Part shown: piece after piece, positions 8,401-16,118 of the stretch
Numbering within the stretch: the stretch's first letter is position 1
Layout: every line of letters begins with the position of its first letter
Assembly: GCF_013409575.1 (NCBI RefSeq)
Contig: NZ_JACCCY010000003.1
Coordinates: forward strand, 753,434-817,433
DNA length: 64,000 bases
From: Macellibacteroides fermentans
GTDB lineage: Bacteria; Bacteroidota; Bacteroidia; Bacteroidales; Tannerellaceae
Direction of reading: 5' to 3'
Notes under the pieces: generated by a model
Told to the model about the DNA's origin: nothing
The model's input: the letters and a program-made list of their open reading frames with translations, nothing else
Database searches by the model: none
Made by a program: the position numbers and the translations under genes

Positions 8401-8474
8401 TTCCCTTAAGGCAAAGATCTAAAAGTCTTCGAATAATAATTAGTTTACTTACTGTTCGTGAATAGAATTGCTTG

Positions 8475-9500
8475 TTAATGACCAAAATTTATCCCCATCC
8501 GTAATCCCTGTACAATCAGTTCGTGCTCTTTGGTAACCAGTTTAAGTTTTCCGGCAACATCGCTTAGCGGAGTTGAAGTTACGTTATTCCCGCACATACA
8601 AACCATCCGGCCAAATTCTCCTTTAGAGATTAATTCCGTTGCATGGCCCCCTAGCCGGGTAGCCAGGTTGCGGTCGTAGGGAGAGGGGTTACCTCCGCGT
8701 TGAATGTATCCTAATACCGTTTCACGAGTTTCGATACCAGTTGTTTCTTCAATCGCTCTTGTAATATAGTCGGCAGGCCTTGTCTTACCGGGCGAAGAGA
8801 CACCTTCGGCAACGACAACAATAGAATAGGGCTTTCCACGATGTGCACGATCCAGAATTACTTCATTCACCTTGCGAATATCGTAACCAAGCTCCGGCAG
8901 TAAAATTACGTCGGCCCCTCCTGCCATACCTGCATACAATGCAATCCACCCCGCATGATGTCCCATCACTTCTACAACCATCACACGTTTATGCGAACTG
9001 GCTGTGCTATGTAATCTGTCTATGGCTTCGGTGGCAATGTTTACTGCCGTATCAAATCCAAAGGTTATATCTGTACCCCATATATCGTTGTCGATCGTTT
9101 TAGGAACACCGATAATATTAAGTCCTAGTTGAGAAAGAAGATTCGCCGTTTTCTGAGTTCCGTTTCCCCCGATACAAACCAGGCAGTCCAGGCCGAGGGA
9201 CTCGTAGTTTTCCTTTATGATATGAGGTTTCTCTGAATCTCCGGATGCCAATAACTTGCGGAAAGGTTTCTCGCGGGAAGTGCCCAGAATGGTCCCCCCC
9301 AGGTTGAGTATACCGGAAAGACTACGTTCATTAAAAACTTCGATATCTTTATTGAGTAATCCTACAAATCCACTGTGAATGCCAATCACCTCCATACCAT
9401 AATGCATTAAGGCCGTTTTCCCCACTCCACGAATGGTTGCGTTGATACCGGGGCAGTCTCCTCCGGAAGAAAGTATCCCTATTTTCATTGTTTTACTCAT
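8475..9500 (-). CDS. pfkA: 6-phosphofructokinase with atypical Asn in the metal-site motif
   Basis: Phosphorylates fructose 6-phosphate to the 1,6-bisphosphate in glycolysis. 341 aa. Motifs: SSGGDCPGINA (residues 11-21), GTSREKP, GGNGT (111-115), PKTIDND (133-139) and MGHHAGWIA. By comparison with E. coli Pfk, the position usually occupied by the Mg-binding Asp of GGDGS is Asn here. The Gly that favours ATP (E. coli 104) is kept, and PKT replaces PGT, as in PPi-PFKs and the third group of ATP-PFKs. Donor preference (ATP or PPi) is therefore uncertain. A -7 box lies at 9513-9520. Divergent from the GH3 gene. Confidence 0.9.
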   Translation of the reverse strand: MSKTMKIGILSSGGDCPGINATIRGVGKTALMHYGMEVIGIHSGFVGLLNKDIEVFNERSLSGILNLGGTILGTSREKPFRKLLASGDSEKPHIIKENYESLGLDCLVCIGGNGTQKTANLLSQLGLNIIGVPKTIDNDIWGTDITFGFDTAVNIATEAIDRLHSTASSHKRVMVVEVMGHHAGWIALYAGMAGGADVILLPELGYDIRKVNEVILDRAHRGKPYSIVVVAEGVSSPGKTRPADYITRAIEETTGIETRETVLGYIQRGGNPSPYDRNLATRLGGHATELISKGEFGRMVCMCGNNVTSTPLSDVAGKLKLVTKEHELIVQGLRMGINFGH

Positions 9501-9512
9501 TTAAGTACTTAG

Positions 9513-9520
9513 CAAAGGTA
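9513..9520 (-). promoter_or_regulatory. -7 box for pfkA
   Basis: The minus strand reads TACCTTTG, a full TAnnTTTG match, 13 bases upstream of the pfkA ATG at 9498-9500. A slightly later start (ATG ending at 9488, MKIGIL) would give a longer leader. Confidence 0.5.
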
Positions 9521-9539
9521 TAAATAAAAAGAGAATACT

Positions 9540-9547
9540 TAAATTTG
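9540..9547 (+). promoter_or_regulatory. -7 box for the GH3 gene
   Basis: TAAATTTG, a full TAnnTTTG match, 24 bases before the ATG at 9571. It sits back to back with the pfkA -7 box. Confidence 0.55.
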
Positions 9548-9570
9548 CAAAGAACACAATATGAAAAAGC

Positions 9571-11082
9571 ATGGATTTTTTAACTAAAGCGGTTTTACCC
9601 TTCTTTCGTTACAGATTAAAACAGATCGAATCGCACGTAATGTGCGCCGATGCTGTACAGCAAAGACAGCTATCTAATCTTATTGAGAGCGCCAGGAATA
9701 CAGAGTGGGGTAAAAAATACGATTATAAAAGTATCCGTACCTACGAAACATTTCAACAGCGTATACCGATACAACAATATGATGATATTAAGCCTTATGT
9801 AGAAAGAATGCTTCAGGGAGAACAGGGACTTATCTGGCCAACTGCTGTAAAGTGGTTTGCCAAATCGAGCGGCACCACCAACGATAAAAGTAAATTCCTC
9901 CCGGTGTCGAAAGAAATTTTATGGAAATGTCATTATAAAGGCGGTTTCGATGCTGTAGCTCTATATCTAGGAAACAATCCATCCAGTAATTTTTTCAGCA
10001 GAAAAGGGTTGATCCTTGGCGGCAGTCACAAACCTGTCGCGTTGAACCAGCATGCCCATTGCGGCGACCTTTCGGCTGTTCTCCTGCAGCAGTTAAATCC
10101 GTTGGTGAATTTGGTGAGGGTACCCCCCAAGCGGATTATCCTTATGGACGAATGGGAAAGTAAAATTAAAGCGATCGTAGACTATACCTGGAACAAGGAT
10201 GTAAATAGCATTTCCGGAGTACCTTCCTGGATGTTGGTGCTCATTAAGGCAATCTTGGAACGTACCGGAGCTGAAACCCTTTCCGACGTATGGCCTAACT
10301 TGGAGGTTTTTTTTCATGGAGGAATCAGTTTCAGTCCCTATCGCGCTCAATACAAAGCATTAATCCCTTCGGATAAGATGCATTATGTGGAGACCTACAA
10401 TGCGTCTGAGGGATTTTTCGGCATACAGGGAGACTTGTCCGATCCGGCCATGTTGCTCACATTAGACTATGGTATTTTCTACGAATTTATACCGATGAGC
10501 GAGATCGAAAAGGAAAATCCTACGGTTATACCACTAGAGGATGTACAAACAGATACAAACTATGCCCTGATAATTACTACCTGTGGTGGTTTATGGAGGT
10601 ATATGATTGGAGACACGATTCGTTTTACATCCCGGAATCCTTATAAATTCATTATTACAGGCCGTACGAAGCATTTTATCAATGCATTTGGCGAAGAATT
10701 GATGGTTGATAATGCCGACAAAGGCTTAGCCAGAGCCTGCGAACTTACGGGGGCCAAAGTAAAAGAATATACAGCCGCACCGTTATTTATGCTTAATGCT
10801 GGTCACGGTAGGCATCAATGGTTTATCGAATTTGAGCATGCACCGGAATCCCTGGATGAATTTACAAAAATACTGGATGATACCCTTCAGAAACTGAATT
10901 CGGACTATGAAGCGAAGCGTTACAGAGGGATGTCTTTGCTATCTCCCGAGATTATTCAGGCGCGTGAGGGTGTATTTTATGAATGGTTGAAAGAAAAAGG
11001 GAAATTGGGTGGACAGCATAAAATACCCCGGCTCAGCAATCAAAGAACCTATATTGAGGAGCTTCTGGAATTAAATAGATAA
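9571..11082 (+). CDS. GH3 auxin-responsive-promoter family protein (acyl-adenylate type)
   Basis: 503 aa. The ATP-binding motif AKSSGTTNDKSKFLPVS (about residues 110-126) and the later YETYNASEGFFGIQGD and YRYMIGDTIRF-type segments (here LWRYMIGDTIRFTS) are those of the GH3 family of acyl-adenylating enzymes. In plants these conjugate jasmonate or auxin to amino acids. Bacteroidetes carry homologues of unknown substrate, so an acid-amine ligase role is only inferred. No signal peptide. It stands alone between the divergent pfkA and the convergent PAP2 phosphatase. Confidence 0.88.
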   Translation: MDFLTKAVLPFFRYRLKQIESHVMCADAVQQRQLSNLIESARNTEWGKKYDYKSIRTYETFQQRIPIQQYDDIKPYVERMLQGEQGLIWPTAVKWFAKSSGTTNDKSKFLPVSKEILWKCHYKGGFDAVALYLGNNPSSNFFSRKGLILGGSHKPVALNQHAHCGDLSAVLLQQLNPLVNLVRVPPKRIILMDEWESKIKAIVDYTWNKDVNSISGVPSWMLVLIKAILERTGAETLSDVWPNLEVFFHGGISFSPYRAQYKALIPSDKMHYVETYNASEGFFGIQGDLSDPAMLLTLDYGIFYEFIPMSEIEKENPTVIPLEDVQTDTNYALIITTCGGLWRYMIGDTIRFTSRNPYKFIITGRTKHFINAFGEELMVDNADKGLARACELTGAKVKEYTAAPLFMLNAGHGRHQWFIEFEHAPESLDEFTKILDDTLQKLNSDYEAKRYRGMSLLSPEIIQAREGVFYEWLKEKGKLGGQHKIPRLSNQRTYIEELLELNR

Positions 11083-11092
11083 GTATTCGCCA

Positions 11093-11899
11093 CTAGAACC
11101 GGTACGAAAGATAAAAACCGCCCCCTTCTCTCTGAATAGAGGGGGCTAGAAACAGGTTGTTTGCCGTTTTATTCCCGCTCTTCCGGATTATGAGGTTCTT
11201 TATTGGGAAGTAGATTAAGTAAGATAATTCGACAGACAAGATACCGATTCCTGCACCTGCAGCCACATCGGCCAACCAATGACGGTTATTGTATACCCTC
11301 GATGCAGCTACAAATCCCGCAATGGCATAACCGGAATAGGCCAATACCGGAGAGCTGTCTTTAAATTCTTTATAAGCCATATGTGCACCCAGAAATGCAT
11401 TTGCTGTATGGCCGGAGGGGAAAGAGTAGGGCCGTCCGTCGGGGCGGGTTGTTTCAATGTTGTTTTTTAAGCCGTGAACAGCTGCTGCGTTTATTCCCTC
11501 TGCCATTGCAAGCAAAACAAATTGATCTGCCAGGCTATGTTTTTCCTTACCTACTATATCACACATAAATACCCAACCCAACATTCCCCATTCAAGATAA
11601 TCATCTATGCGAATTTGAGAAACGGAATCTTTCCTGGAGATTAAATGAAAATCGCGCATTCCGTCTACAGAAGAGCCAAAAGCACCAACCGCAATCAGAG
11701 TTGCAGGTAAAACAAACTGCTTTAGGGGAACTTTACTATACTTTGTTTTTGTAACGGGCAATGAATCTTTGAGGGATAAAGAATCAGCCTTTAGATTCTT
11801 TTCATACACTTGCCCATGTGTTGTTGAAACAATGCATAATGTAATACAAAGTAATATGATAATGAATCGATTCGTTCGATGTCTGTATATACCGGCCAA
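11093..11899 (-). CDS. PAP2-family membrane-associated phosphatase
   Basis: 268 aa. An N-terminal hydrophobic signal/anchor (about residues 11-30) is followed by a PAP2 acid-phosphatase domain. The three phosphatase motifs are visible: KNNIETTRPDGRP (KxxxxxxRP), PSGHTANAF and SRVYNNRHWLADVAAG (SRxxxxxHxxxD). Likely substrates are lipid phosphates such as undecaprenyl pyrophosphate, phosphatidic acid or lipid A phosphates, acting on the periplasmic side; which one is not shown. The C-terminal coding end contains a G/C-rich inverted repeat around 11120-11147 without a T tract. Confidence 0.88.
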   Translation of the reverse strand: MAGIYRHRTNRFIIILLCITLCIVSTTHGQVYEKNLKADSLSLKDSLPVTKTKYSKVPLKQFVLPATLIAVGAFGSSVDGMRDFHLISRKDSVSQIRIDDYLEWGMLGWVFMCDIVGKEKHSLADQFVLLAMAEGINAAAVHGLKNNIETTRPDGRPYSFPSGHTANAFLGAHMAYKEFKDSSPVLAYSGYAIAGFVAASRVYNNRHWLADVAAGAGIGILSVELSYLIYFPIKNLIIRKSGNKTANNLFLAPSIQREGGGFYLSYRF

Positions 11900-11981
11900 T
11901 GAATTTATTTTTAAAAGTTTTTACAAAGAAACAAAATCCCATTAACTGATACAATTTCAAAAGGTAAATAAATATTTAAAC

Positions 11982-11989
11982 TATCTTTG
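11982..11989 (+). promoter_or_regulatory. -7 box for the hemerythrin gene
   Basis: TATCTTTG, a full TAnnTTTG match, 62 bases before the ATG at 12052. Confidence 0.55.
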
Positions 11990-12051
11990 GCAATACTTTT
12001 ACGCCTTGTTATTGAAAGGCTGTTTGATATTAATTTAATATAGAAAGAAAG

Positions 12052-12480
12052 ATGACGAAAACAAAATACAATACTGAGACTACCAATTGGAACGACAGTT
12101 ATTTACTAGGTATACCGATGATAGATAATCAGCATAAAAAATTTTTTGTAATATTAGATAACCTGGTGACTCTTAATCAAAAGCAGGAAAAATCTGAGAT
12201 GCATTCTTTAATCAATGAACTTCAAAACTATGTTATCTACCATTTCAAGACAGAAGAAGATCTTATGGTGAAATCTCAGTCACCCAATATTGACTTACAT
12301 GTCATGGAGCATGAGCTGTTCAGGAAGAAAGTGGAAGAGTTCCATCATAGTTATTATAATAACAATGAGGAACTCCTGAATGAAATGATCTCGTTTATGA
12401 GAAAATGGTTGATCATCCATATCAGTGGAACCGATGCTGAATACGCCGATAGCATTAAGAATACCCTGGGTATGCAATAA
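12052..12480 (+). CDS. Bacteriohemerythrin
   Basis: 142-aa single-domain hemerythrin that binds O2 at a carboxylate-bridged di-iron site. Ligand pattern in order: His in MIDNQHKKF, His and Glu in YHFKTEEDLM, two His in HVMEHELF, and His plus Asp in IIHISGTDAEYA. An N-terminal WNDSYLLGIPMIDNQH matches the family start. In an anaerobe it is expected to act as an oxygen sink or sensor in the cytoplasm; that role is inference. It is convergent with the TonB receptor gene, with 9 bases between the stops. Confidence 0.93.
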   Translation: MTKTKYNTETTNWNDSYLLGIPMIDNQHKKFFVILDNLVTLNQKQEKSEMHSLINELQNYVIYHFKTEEDLMVKSQSPNIDLHVMEHELFRKKVEEFHHSYYNNNEELLNEMISFMRKWLIIHISGTDAEYADSIKNTLGMQ

Positions 12481-12489
12481 CCGGATCTT

Positions 12490-14895
12490 TTAGAAATCAA
12501 TCATAATACCAATGCTGGGCAACAACGTGCCTGATGTTCTTTTTACCGGTTTAAGTTCATAACGTTGTTGGGAAATCGGAGCTTCCGGATTCATTATTTT
12601 CCCGGTCTTGATATATACGTCCGGCTGATTATAGGTGCTGTTCAAGGCATTTTGGATATCAAGGTATAAACCCAGCATCCATTTCTTGAACGAATACGAT
12701 TTATCAATACGGATGTCAAGCTGTGTAAACGACTTGAGTCGCCCGCTATTAAAGCGGCTGTAGTCGTAATACAGGTTGCCTTTGGCATCCCAGGCTTCAA
12801 CTAAGCTGCTTTTTTCCAGATCGTAAGGGGTATAGGGTGCCCCGCCTACATAGCGGAACTTGGCACCTACATCCCAGTTTCGAGGCAGCGAATAGGTTCC
12901 GCTGAATGTAAACAGATGCTTATTATCCCAGCTGGAAGGAAGGTATCTGTTCGTATTCCGCCCGTCCTTAAACTCACTGCGAACCAATGTATAGGAGGCA
13001 ATAAAAGTCAACCCTTTGTAATTATACCAGCGTCCCATCAGTTCAAGACCATAGGCTCTTCCCGTGGCGATAGATTGAACCGCTTCATTTCCCAATACAC
13101 CATAGTCGGCTCCTTTGGATGCCAGCGGAATAGAGTCTGTAAGCGACATCGGGTAACGATCGTAATGCTTATAAAAGCCTTCTGCTGTAAATTTAAGGTA
13201 CGATTTTGGTCTGAACTCCAAGCCAATGCCGGCCTGGTCGCTTCTTATATATTGCAGTCCGTTCACTTTATTGATGTACTCTCCCTGATTATTTTTGAAT
13301 CCCATAGAGGTATAGGCAGGCAGTTCAAAAAAACGGCCTATGTTTCCATTCACGTAAAAATCTTTGTAAAACCGATAGGATAGGGATAAGCGGGGCGACA
13401 GCTGATCAACCATATTATTCATTTGGGCACTGTAGTTGTTTGCGTCTGTACGCAATCCTAGCGAAGCCGTAAACCGTTCGTTGTAACTTTCGTACGTTGC
13501 GGTTGCAAACAACCCCCACTTCGTCAGCCCCAGCGAAGTATTGTATTCCTGAATAAATGGCCGGTCGGTAAATATTTTCTGATACGACTCATTGGTGTAT
13601 TTTATATATTCAACATTACCGCCTACAGCAAGTTGTACATAGGGCAACCGAAAGAGATTCTCCGAACGTAATTTGAACTCGGATTCTCCCGAGTTATAGT
13701 CTAAAGACAGCCTTTCCGGTTCTTCAATATTGTCTTTATATTTTAAATTCTTATTATTCATGTAGCTGCTGCTGGCAATGAGCGAATACATGTTATGCCC
13801 GGCAAAATGTTTGTATACAGCACCCAGGGTGTATGTCTTTTGTTTTACAACGGGTAGGTATTCAAGAATATATTTGTTTTCGTCAGACATATCCTTCATC
13901 CCTGTATTCAATTTCATGTCATCTAACGCCCCCAGTCCGATAAAGGAGATTTCGTTTTGTTTATCTATCTGATGCTTAATCTTAAACTGAGCATCTGTGT
14001 ACGTAGGAAGAAACGGTAGTCCGATCGCCTTAAACAGAAATTGCAGATACGAACGTCTAACGGAAACAAGATAGGTGGTTTTTTTCCCTAAAGGACCGTT
14101 GGACGAAAAAGCTACTTCGGAAGCTCCAACCACAGCCCTTGCGGATGATTTTTCCTGATTGCCGTCCTGCAATTTAAAATCGAGAACCGAGCTTAGCGCA
14201 TTCCCGCGAGCAGCGGGAAAGGCCGCTGCATAAAAGTTGACCTCCCTGATAAAATCGGGGTTGATTATCCCAACCGGTCCGCCCGATGCTCCCTGAGTAG
14301 AGAAGTGATTTATATTCGGTATCTCCACCCCGTCGAGAAAAAAACGGTTCTCAGAAGGACCTCCTCCGCGAACAATGATGTCATTACGAAAAGCAGCTGT
14401 CGACGCCACTCCGGGAAAAGATTGAACCACCCTTGAAATATCCCGGTTTCCTCCGGCACTCTTTTCAATCTCCTTAAATCCTATCACTCGCAATCCAAGA
14501 GGACTCTCGGCTGTTTTTCTAAAGGGGGTAGCCACGACGTTGACCTCTTGCAGATTCTGACTCGATTCTTCCATTTCGATGCCCACAAAGACATCCGATT
14601 TTACTACGCGGAATTCGGCCGTTACAAAAGGCTTATATCCGATAAACGAGGCCTGAAGCCGGTAACTTCCCGGCGAAACTCCCTGTATGGTAAAGGATCC
14701 GTCTTCAGCGGTGACCGATCCATTTAATGAATTCCAGATAATTACGTTCACAAAAGGCAATGGTTCTCCGCTAAGATTATCTTTTATAACACCCTTGATC
14801 GAATACGTTTGCTGCGCCGTTAACTGAACAACGGAAATTAATAAAAACAGGATAAGTAGTGCGTAAGTCCTCAGATTCATGCGCTGATATTTCAT
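12490..14895 (-). CDS. TonB-dependent outer-membrane receptor with CarboxypepD_reg-like N-terminal domain
   Basis: 801 aa. The signal peptide ends near LTAQ (about residue 28). A carboxypeptidase-regulatory-like beta sandwich follows (about 30-110, IKGVIKDNLSGEPLPFVNV). The plug domain (about 120-230) has DIIVRGGGPSENRFFLDGVEIPN, and the rest is a 22-strand-type barrel ending in a terminal aromatic residue (MIDF). No SusD partner or TonB-box oddity is next to it, so it is not a typical Sus pair; a siderophore, metal or small-ligand receptor is more likely. The substrate is unknown. A second ATG at codon 6 (MNLRTY) is a plausible alternative start. Confidence 0.92.
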   Translation of the reverse strand: MKYQRMNLRTYALLILFLLISVVQLTAQQTYSIKGVIKDNLSGEPLPFVNVIIWNSLNGSVTAEDGSFTIQGVSPGSYRLQASFIGYKPFVTAEFRVVKSDVFVGIEMEESSQNLQEVNVVATPFRKTAESPLGLRVIGFKEIEKSAGGNRDISRVVQSFPGVASTAAFRNDIIVRGGGPSENRFFLDGVEIPNINHFSTQGASGGPVGIINPDFIREVNFYAAAFPAARGNALSSVLDFKLQDGNQEKSSARAVVGASEVAFSSNGPLGKKTTYLVSVRRSYLQFLFKAIGLPFLPTYTDAQFKIKHQIDKQNEISFIGLGALDDMKLNTGMKDMSDENKYILEYLPVVKQKTYTLGAVYKHFAGHNMYSLIASSSYMNNKNLKYKDNIEEPERLSLDYNSGESEFKLRSENLFRLPYVQLAVGGNVEYIKYTNESYQKIFTDRPFIQEYNTSLGLTKWGLFATATYESYNERFTASLGLRTDANNYSAQMNNMVDQLSPRLSLSYRFYKDFYVNGNIGRFFELPAYTSMGFKNNQGEYINKVNGLQYIRSDQAGIGLEFRPKSYLKFTAEGFYKHYDRYPMSLTDSIPLASKGADYGVLGNEAVQSIATGRAYGLELMGRWYNYKGLTFIASYTLVRSEFKDGRNTNRYLPSSWDNKHLFTFSGTYSLPRNWDVGAKFRYVGGAPYTPYDLEKSSLVEAWDAKGNLYYDYSRFNSGRLKSFTQLDIRIDKSYSFKKWMLGLYLDIQNALNSTYNQPDVYIKTGKIMNPEAPISQQRYELKPVKRTSGTLLPSIGIMIDF

Positions 14896-14952
14896 AGTTT
14901 TATTTTTTGGAATCTATTCAGATCTGTAATATACCTTATGTAACAAAGAAAG

Positions 14953-15720
14953 ATGTACTTTTGTCCAAAGAAACAGAATAATTTTCAATATATCTTGAAA
15001 GAAAAGAATACATTTCAGCATTTGAGCCATTCCGTAAACATAGAACCGGTTTCTGACGGGTTGAAAAGGGAGTTGCAGATTACATCAGATGGCAGTCATA
15101 CGTTGTACATGCCCGATATGGACGAGCATTATCATTCGGTGAACGGAGCTATTCAAGAGTCGGAACATGTATTTATTGAAGCCGGCCTCCACCGGTTACC
15201 CAAAAAGGAGGTCAGGGTATTGGAAATTGGGTTCGGAACAGGCCTTAATGCCTTCCTTACGCTTCTGGATAGTAGGCAAGCCGATCGGCATATTACCTAT
15301 TATTCGATGGAGCTTTATCCGCTGGATATCGTATTGGTCCAAAATCTTAATTACGGAAAAGTGTTGTGTGCCCGGGAAGAAGACCTGTTTATGGCGCTTC
15401 ATGAAGCGCCCTGGAACCAGTCGGCGTCGATCACGCCCAATTTTACGCTGCATAAAATGAAAGGAGACTGCAACCAGGCAGAGCTTCCCAACGAAATAGA
15501 CCTTGTATATTTTGATGCTTTCGCTCCGGATAAACAACCCGAAATGTGGAATCAGGAACTATTCAATAAATTGTATTTCCGTATGAATGCGGGAGGTATA
15601 CTTACAACCTATTGTGCCAAAGGAGCGGTACGCCGTACAATGAAAGAGTCCGGATTTTCTGTTGAAAGAATACCCGGACCCCCTGGGAAGCGTGAAATGC
15701 TTCGCGCTACAAAACTGTAA
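14953..15720 (+). CDS. MnmD-type tRNA (5-aminomethyl-2-thiouridine34) methyltransferase
   Basis: S-adenosylmethionine-dependent enzyme (the methyltransferase half of MnmC, DUF752) that completes the mnm5s2U34 wobble modification. Family marks: LQITSDGSHTLYMPDMDEHYHS, the SAM loop LEIGFGTGLNAFLTL, and YFDAFAPDKQPEMWN with the catalytic-site Asp. 255 aa from the ATG; conserved homology appears to start near residue 37. TTG at 15061 (LKRELQITSDG) is the likeliest true start given the promoter box inside the first codons. There is no fused FAD domain as in E. coli MnmC, as in many non-proteobacteria. It ends 10 bases before the convergent trxA. Confidence 0.88.
   Translation: MYFCPKKQNNFQYILKEKNTFQHLSHSVNIEPVSDGLKRELQITSDGSHTLYMPDMDEHYHSVNGAIQESEHVFIEAGLHRLPKKEVRVLEIGFGTGLNAFLTLLDSRQADRHITYYSMELYPLDIVLVQNLNYGKVLCAREEDLFMALHEAPWNQSASITPNFTLHKMKGDCNQAELPNEIDLVYFDAFAPDKQPEMWNQELFNKLYFRMNAGGILTTYCAKGAVRRTMKESGFSVERIPGPPGKREMLRATKL
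14956..14963 (+). promoter_or_regulatory. -7 box overlapping the longest start of the MnmD-like gene
   Basis: TACTTTTG, a full TAnnTTTG match, begins one base after the only upstream in-frame ATG (14953-14955). If this promoter is used, transcription begins downstream of that ATG and translation must start later. Confidence 0.45.
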
Positions 15721-15730
15721 TATCTTTAGC

Positions 15731-16045
15731 TTACAGCAGCGCGTCAATTTTGGCAACAAAAGTTGCTTTAGGCGCTGCTCCAACTTGCTTGTCAACTACT
15801 ACGCCATCTTTAAAGAAAAGAATTGTAGGAATGTTGCGGATACCGAATTGCGATACTACATCGTCGTTGTTATCCACATCGATCTTGCCAATTATCACTT
15901 TACCTTCATATTCTGTAGCCAGTTCGTCAACAATTGGACCAACCATGCGGCAAGGGCCACACCATTCTGCCCAAAAGTCCAGAACCATGGGCTTACCAGA
16001 GTTTACCAACTCGTCAAAATTTGCATCTGTAACTTGTAGTGCCAT
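15731..16045 (-). CDS. trxA: Thioredoxin
   Basis: 104-aa cytoplasmic disulfide reductase. The active site WCGPC is at residues 28-32 in VLDFWAEWCGPCRMVGPIV, and the cis-Pro is in IRNIPTILFFKDG. Length and lack of a signal peptide fit TrxA. A TATTTTTG box lies at 16085-16092 on the minus strand. It lies 73 bases downstream of dnaE with its own promoter. Confidence 0.96.
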   Translation of the reverse strand: MALQVTDANFDELVNSGKPMVLDFWAEWCGPCRMVGPIVDELATEYEGKVIIGKIDVDNNDDVVSQFGIRNIPTILFFKDGVVVDKQVGAAPKATFVAKIDALL

Positions 16046-16084
16046 AACTTTATTTTCTTTCGTTTATGTTTGTCTAAGTGGCAT

Positions 16085-16092
16085 CAAAAATA
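16085..16092 (-). promoter_or_regulatory. -7 box for trxA
   Basis: The minus strand reads TATTTTTG, a full TAnnTTTG match, 40 bases upstream of the trxA start. Confidence 0.5.
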
Positions 16093-16118
16093 CGAATTCT
16101 TTACTGCCGGACAAAGTT

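Larger units (their letters stand above)
7960..8474. other. 515-bp convergent intergenic region
   Basis: The region between the stops of rnc and pfkA holds no convincing coding frame. It contains copy A of a two-module repeat (8000-8100 and 8305-8400) whose relatives lie at 56028-56436. Between the modules is about 200 bp with no recognised feature. Confidence 0.7.

Noticed and set aside
11120..11147. G/C-rich inverted repeat as terminator for the GH3 gene
   Set aside because: It lies inside the PAP2 coding end and lacks a T tract.
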